Source of the DNA: Erpobdella octoculata
Lineage: Eukaryota > Annelida > Clitellata > Hirudinida > Erpobdellidae
Direction: 5' to 3'
Assembly: GCA_963978895.1 (NCBI GenBank)
Contig: OZ022238.1
Coordinates: 41,409,134 to 41,473,133, forward strand
DNA: 64,000 nt
The translations under genes were made by a program, and so were the position numbers. The notes beneath the pieces were generated by a model. The model was not told the origin of the DNA and made no database searches. It saw nothing but the letters and a program-made list of their open reading frames with translations. Shown piece after piece: positions 58,301 through 64,000 of this stretch. Position 1 is the stretch's first letter. Every line of letters begins with the position of its first letter.

Positions 58301-61300
58301 TGTGTGATTTATTTGTATATATTGTTTGTCTTGAAGGTTCAGAAAGATGTTTCTGTAACTACTACCAGTCAATTCATAACATCTTCAAATGTTCAATCTG
58401 TCTTGATGGTGAAAACCAATAAGTTAGATTTTTTTCAAATTCTTTTGATTATCTTTTTTGGTTTTTATTTAGATAGTTGTTTTTATATTTTTCGTTGGTT
58501 ACATTTTAGTAGTTTTTATTTGCATTAGTTTTTTTTCTGTTGTCAAATTCTAAAGAATCTCAACATCCCATGACATATCTCAAATGAAAGATATTGTTTC
58601 CTATCTCGATAAGAAAGACCACCAACTCTCCATGCATAAAGGTTGGTTTTGTTCTAATTTTATTCAAAACCCAGTTTGCTTTGGTCCTATATTTTTTTCT
58701 TCAGGCAATTATGACAAAATTTTCACAATCTGTTGATTTCCTTTCAGTTGATTTATAAATTTGTAAGCTTGCGATATTTCCGACAAGATATCCAGTTATC
58801 GTTTACTTTCTTTGAAGGTGTGTCTGTAACAGGTGAGAGCAAAGTCGCCGAGCGCCTTAAAGGTCTCCACAAATCAGCCAAGCTGCTCACATCGAAATTG
58901 AACATGCACTTTTCTGTGTTACTTGAAGGTATATATTTAAATGTTTATTTATTTTATAAGATTTAATTTTATTGGTTTTATTAATTTTCATTGATTTTTT
59001 ATCTTTAGTTTATTTTTTTCGTTATTGTAAATTTTGTTTTAATTTTCTTATCAAGGTAGTAGTTGTGCCCAAGCCAGTTTGAGAGAACTTAGTCAATCTT
59101 CAGATTTGAGTAAATTCCTTCCCAAGTCACAAAATACATCAATTTCTGCAGTTCATTCAACCACAATCGCATCATCATCATTACCACAGGTTCAAATTTT
59201 TGCATAGTTGTATTGTAAAAGTTTGAAAAGAATTTTTAAAGTGGCCCCACAGTCGAACGAGCTTCGGTTTATTTGTAAAATTGTTAGTACTTTTTTTTTT
59301 TAGCAAAGTTGAAGTTCATTTACATAAGTTTGATTCTTATTTTCATTGTGATTACATGTTTATAAACAGGCAATGGTTGTAAACACGAATTCTAAAGATG
59401 TTTTCTCATCTTTCGAAGGTTTTACTTTTTCAAAACCACAAATTTCTGAGATTCCTAACAGGTTTGTGTTATCAATAATATTGCTTGTTTTAGTCTATCA
59501 ATTTAAAGTTTTTTTATTTATTTCATGTTAATTTATATTATAAATAATACATCATAAATATTTATTTACTAGCAAGGCTACCCAGCCTTGCCTGGGTTTC
59601 TTTTAGGTTTTTTTCTCGTTTTTTGATGATACAACGTAAAATTGTTTAATGATTTTTTCGAAATTGCTCAATAAAGACTATCTCCATGCAAAATTCCGTT
59701 CAAGTTGCTCCAGCGTTTTAGATATGATAAGCGAACACACACATTGCCTTTTACTTACATATATAGATTAGTTATTTCTTAATAGTTATCTAATGATTAA
59801 TTTCCTTGCGACTGTTATTAATATGAGGCTGAATTCTATCTAATAGAATCTTTATATATTTATTTATTCATTCATATATTTACAGCCTCTCTGCTGCCCC
59901 AGTGTCTGTGGTTAGTTTTTTGTTTCTGCAATTATTTTCTTTTAAAAAGTTAAGGTGAATCAGTCAGTTGTGATATAGTTTTCAATCATATATATAATTT
60001 TAATATATCATGAAAATAAATATTGTTTTGAAATATAATTTAAGATTCAATGATTTTTGTTTGTGGCTTGATAATTTAAAGGATGTTGTGATTTTATTTT
60101 ATCAACTTAATCACAAGTAAGTCAATTTGAGAAATGTTGAACTACTAGATGAGATTTTGGCTAGATTTTTTTTTATCCTGTTGATTGATAAGTTCAATTA
60201 TGTGAGCAGTTTAAGTGCTGCAGCCATCTCATCTCAGCATCATCTTATTGAGATCATTAATACATTATTATTTAAGTTTTGTTATCTTTAATTTGATGCC
60301 AAAATATTTCTTCCGGGCTCAAAGTTATTTATTTCTATTTTTTTATTTACTTATTATTTTTCAGAGCTTTGCAAATTCCAACTGTAAGACTGCCAGCCTC
60401 AAACCAGCAGAAACTCTTAAATATTTCAGGTTTATAGTTGTTTAATCGTCTCAATGTTTTAGCGATTTATTTTTTTGTTCTACTCTACTTGTCCATTCAT
60501 AGTTTAATTTCTATTTATTCTATTAAATGTTTATTTAAAATATTTTTGAAACACATTGGTATGAGAAATGTTAACTAGGGTGTCATCTCATGGTGGAAAC
60601 TATCACAGAATGTTTTTTTGTTTTGAGACTTAAAACTACTACAGTGAGTGTTTCTTGAGAGAGGAATAGTGAGTGACACAATAAATTTTATTTTAATTTT
60701 CATGCATAATGCAATTGTGGTCTCAAAGGACTCCAGTTGGTTTGATTAAGATGTAAAACATGTTGGACACATGAGCGCTCTAATAAAGATTAGTAAATAA
60801 TTTTTAAGACAACTGTTTGTAATGTGTAGATTATTTTTTATTTTTTATTTTATTGTTAACTAGAATTCCCGAGAATTTGAAAGATCTAGATGATTCTTTG
60901 TCTCAAGGTATGCATTACTTATTTATAGTTAGTGATTGTATGACATCCTAATGTTGAACTTGTTTGGAATTGCTTATTTGATTTGTTTATGCTCAATTTT
61001 ATTTTGAAAAAAAAATAATGAAAAGTAGAATCAACATTTAACATATTTAAAAGTTGAGAAAGTAAAATAGAAACAAGTAATTTATTCTGCTTGATCAAAA
61101 ATTGAATAAACGATTAATAACATTTCATGATTTGCTTGTTTTGTATCAGTTGATGTATTATTTAATTTGTTGCTTGTTGCACTAGCTGTACTGTCGTTTG
61201 TGTGAGATACGTATTTTGTTGTTTATTTACAACATTGTATTGTATTGTTAACATATGATATGTGTTTCGATGTTTATGTATATTATGTGATTTATTGTTA

Positions 61301-63076
61301 ACATATGATATATGTTTCGATGTTTATGTGTAATACGTAATGTATTGTTAACATATGATATCTGTTTCTATGTTTGTGTACATTATGTGATTTATTGTTA
61401 ACATATGATATGTGTTAACATATTGTTAACATATGATATGTGTTTCAATGTTTATATATATTATGTGATTTATTCTTAACATATTATATGTGTTTTGATG
61501 CTTTTGTATAGTATGTAATGTACTGTTAACATATGATATGTGTTTCGTTATTTATTTATGACTCATGTTGTATTGTACTTTAAATGCATGACATGTTTTC
61601 CAATAATACATTAACTACTTAAATCATTCAAATTGTAGCATAAACATTAATTACTTCATAACATATTCTTATTTCTTCATGACTCCCTCTGGTGCCTGTT
61701 TCCAACCCATGCGTGTAACCATCTAAATTTATTTTTTTTTAAAGACACCCTGGTCAGTACTACAACTTCAGACAGAGATCTGGATTCCTTTCCGAGAGAC
61801 ATGTTCCCATCGCAAGACCTTCGTAAAAAACTGAGCAAACAAGTTTCTGTTGGTAATTTAACGCGGATGGCATCTGCTCACGAGGAATTCGCTGGTAATT
61901 TCAACCAATTCTATTCAATTAATAATTCAATTTATGAAATTTATGCTCCTCGAAGCAATTATAAGAAATCTTGTATGACTGACTGTGCAGTACTGATGGG
62001 CTTCAAGTTGAAGTTATAAGCATAAAAATGAATGAAAACTCAATATTAATAAAAAGAGTTGTTTGTTTATTATTTTAATGTTTTTTTTTATAATTTGGGA
62101 GTTATTGGTTAATTAAGGTTCAAAAGGTCACCTGTCATTTGGAGCTGACGATGCATTCAACGAATTCACTATGAAACTTTTTCAATCGGTTATGACAGAA
62201 GATGATGCAAGACTGAAATATCAGGTGATTTTCCCTTCAATTTAGTTGTTTATATTAAGTTCAAAGCTTCTCTTGAATTAAAACATTTTAAAGTTTTTTC
62301 TATAAAATTTAAAACTTCTCATAAACATTACGGTTTTTTCCCAATAACGTTACAGACATCGATGAGCCAGATACGACAGCAGGCAATGGATGGTCACTCG
62401 AGATCTGTGTCAAGAGAAAGAAAATCTAACTCAAAAACGTTTATCAAGAAAGGAGCAGATGAAATCTATCCAATTGCGATGAAGGAGTTTCGTTCTCCTC
62501 CTGTTGTGGTTTGTTTGTATATTGTCTCCTTGAATTCGCAGATTGATCTAAAACTGAAAAGCAGTCATTGTTGACAATTAGGTCTTGAATTGTATGTTAC
62601 TGACAACAAATTTGTCTCGGGGGAGGAAAAGGATATATAGTGATGGATAAATTTGTAACTTAATTCATACCCTGCAAATGACGGCAACGTGACTAAACTT
62701 TCGTTATTCAGAAAAGTCACAGCAGAATGGACCGCAATGCGACCGACAGGATGACATTCCTCAACATGTCCGACTCCGACGCGTCAGCTGTTTCAGTCGA
62801 TCAGGTTGGTGACAATTTTATTTGTATTTAATTTAAAAGATTTTAAACTCGTGTCAATTTGTTTGTATTTTAATTTAAAATTAAATCTGTGTTAATTATT
62901 TTGTTCCAGACCATTAGTGAATACTCAGATTCGATAACATCTGAAAATGATCTGAACCCAGAAGGTTGGTTTCACTTTTTATATGCATGTAATTATTTCT
63001 GATATATATATATATATTATTTGTTTATTTGTCAACATATCTGCATAATGAAATGAAATGTCAACAGGGAGACTAC

Positions 63077-63136
<60 letters not shown>

Positions 63137-63431
63137 TATATTAGTAATTATAGTAATTAATTTTCTCCCTAGGTAGAAAAAGGTTGCCTCGGGAATTTAA
63201 CTTGAAACTCGGAGAAAAGTAAATTGTCTTATTTTTATTAAATTTGTTTTTTTAATAATTTATTCTTCTTTGAACATTTGCAAAGATACTTAACAAAAAA
63301 GGAACAAATGTTGAAACAAAGAAAGGAAAAACTTCTCGACCTTTTGAAAAGATTTAAACATTTAAACGAAGAAGAAGAAGAAGTTAAACGATTGGAGTTG
63401 GAAGCCAAAAAGAAATTGAGAGCAGTTTCAG
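55341..63431 (+). CDS. CEP350-like centrosomal protein, unit 3: the copy with its native continuation (partial)
   Basis: Exons of copy 1 at +26,088 (ATG 55374). The last visible exon is 63286-63431, which continues past the duplicated part as EAKKKLRAVS and ends at TCAG/GTTTGT. This is therefore the only copy with the rest of the gene downstream, beyond the window. The visible part is about 975 residues: Ser/Lys-rich with basic and acidic coiled-coil segments. Phase is kept at all introns. If the family call is right, the missing downstream part should include a CAP-Gly domain near the C-terminus. Confidence 0.65.
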
Positions 63432-64000
63432 GTTTGTCAATAAATTGTTGTCTTATGTTATTTAGAGGCTGCAGTTTCTGCTGCTTGTTTGTTTCTTAAC
63501 CCATTTTAGACCAACTTACGTTTCACGAACACACTTATTCCTGGCGTTGCATAAAATTAAGCTGTAATTCTTTTCTGCTAAAAGTTTTATTTTATGTTAA
63601 GAACGCTTCAATACACTGTATAAAATTTTTTAAATAATTTTTTTATTCGTATTAAGTAGTTTAATCTGGGTTAGAATATGAGCATTTTTAAGATTTTCGA
63701 CCGATATTACTTTAAAAATTTATTATGCTAATTTCATGAGAGTTATCATAACAAAAGTTTTAAATATTGAAAGAGGATGTACTCAAAAGTAAACAGCAAC
63801 GTTAATTAAATTTAATTGTGTTTACACTAACCCACAATCTGAACATGTATGAGTCATGCTCGTTTTACGATCGTTGGTCGTATAGAGTACTTTATGCGAA
63901 CAAGTCGAAACTAGTTTATTCAGCTTATAATTGTGCAGTGGTTGAATTGGTGATAGTGTTTTTTGCAAATTTCATTCTTTGAATGAAATGTTTGTAAAGT
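63432..64000. other. CEP350-like intron or flank, nothing recognised
   Basis: AT-rich sequence without a convincing next exon. The gene presumably continues beyond the window. Confidence 0.4.

Larger units (their letters stand above)
50385..63404 (+). repeat. Tandem 13-kb unit, copy 3 (13,020 bp)
   Basis: The third copy. Its right end is continuous with unique CEP350-like exon sequence (GTTGGAAG/GCCAAAAAG), so it preserves the original right border. Confidence 0.95.

Overview
This is nuclear DNA of an invertebrate animal. It is AT-rich, its genes are cut by many short introns, and it carries LINE, SINE, hAT and MITE-like elements and long microsatellites. The two protein genes are metazoan chromatin and centrosome genes. 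The species cannot be named from the sequence.

Layout. 1-11 kb is a transposon graveyard: a palindromic MITE, three broken hAT transposase C-termini, a nearly complete two-ORF CR1/Jockey-like LINE on the minus strand (about 4887-8900), and a 1.3-kb non-autonomous hAT element with an exact 8-bp target duplication. 11107-22391 holds a complete ASH1-like histone methyltransferase gene. I could assemble it as 20 phase-consistent exons encoding 1667 residues (AT-hooks, AWS-SET-post-SET, bromodomain-like region, PHD finger, BAH). Its fourth intron is full of repeats. 22.4-24.2 kb is intergenic and ends in a minus-strand U1 snRNA gene.

From 24241 to 63404 a 13-kb unit occurs three times head to tail (24241-37316, 37317-50384, 50385-63404). 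Each unit holds three divergent U1 snRNA genes, a LINE fragment, a SINE, a 360-410 bp tetranucleotide array and the 5' 25 exons of a CEP350-like centrosomal gene. As far as I can compare by eye, the units differ only in the length and composition of the tetranucleotide array. Only the third copy runs on into the rest of the CEP350-like gene. In copies 1 and 2, exon 25 is fused in frame to the flank of a truncated U1 gene.

The most interesting signal links the snRNA genes to the protein genes. In my exon models 26 of 44 5' splice sites have T at +3, where animals normally have a purine. The U1 gene just outside the triplication (23926-24089, minus) has A at U1 position 6, the base that would pair with +3 U. 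A second oddity is in the ASH1-like gene: a 29-bp unit that contains the 3' splice site of the AWS exon is repeated seven times in tandem.
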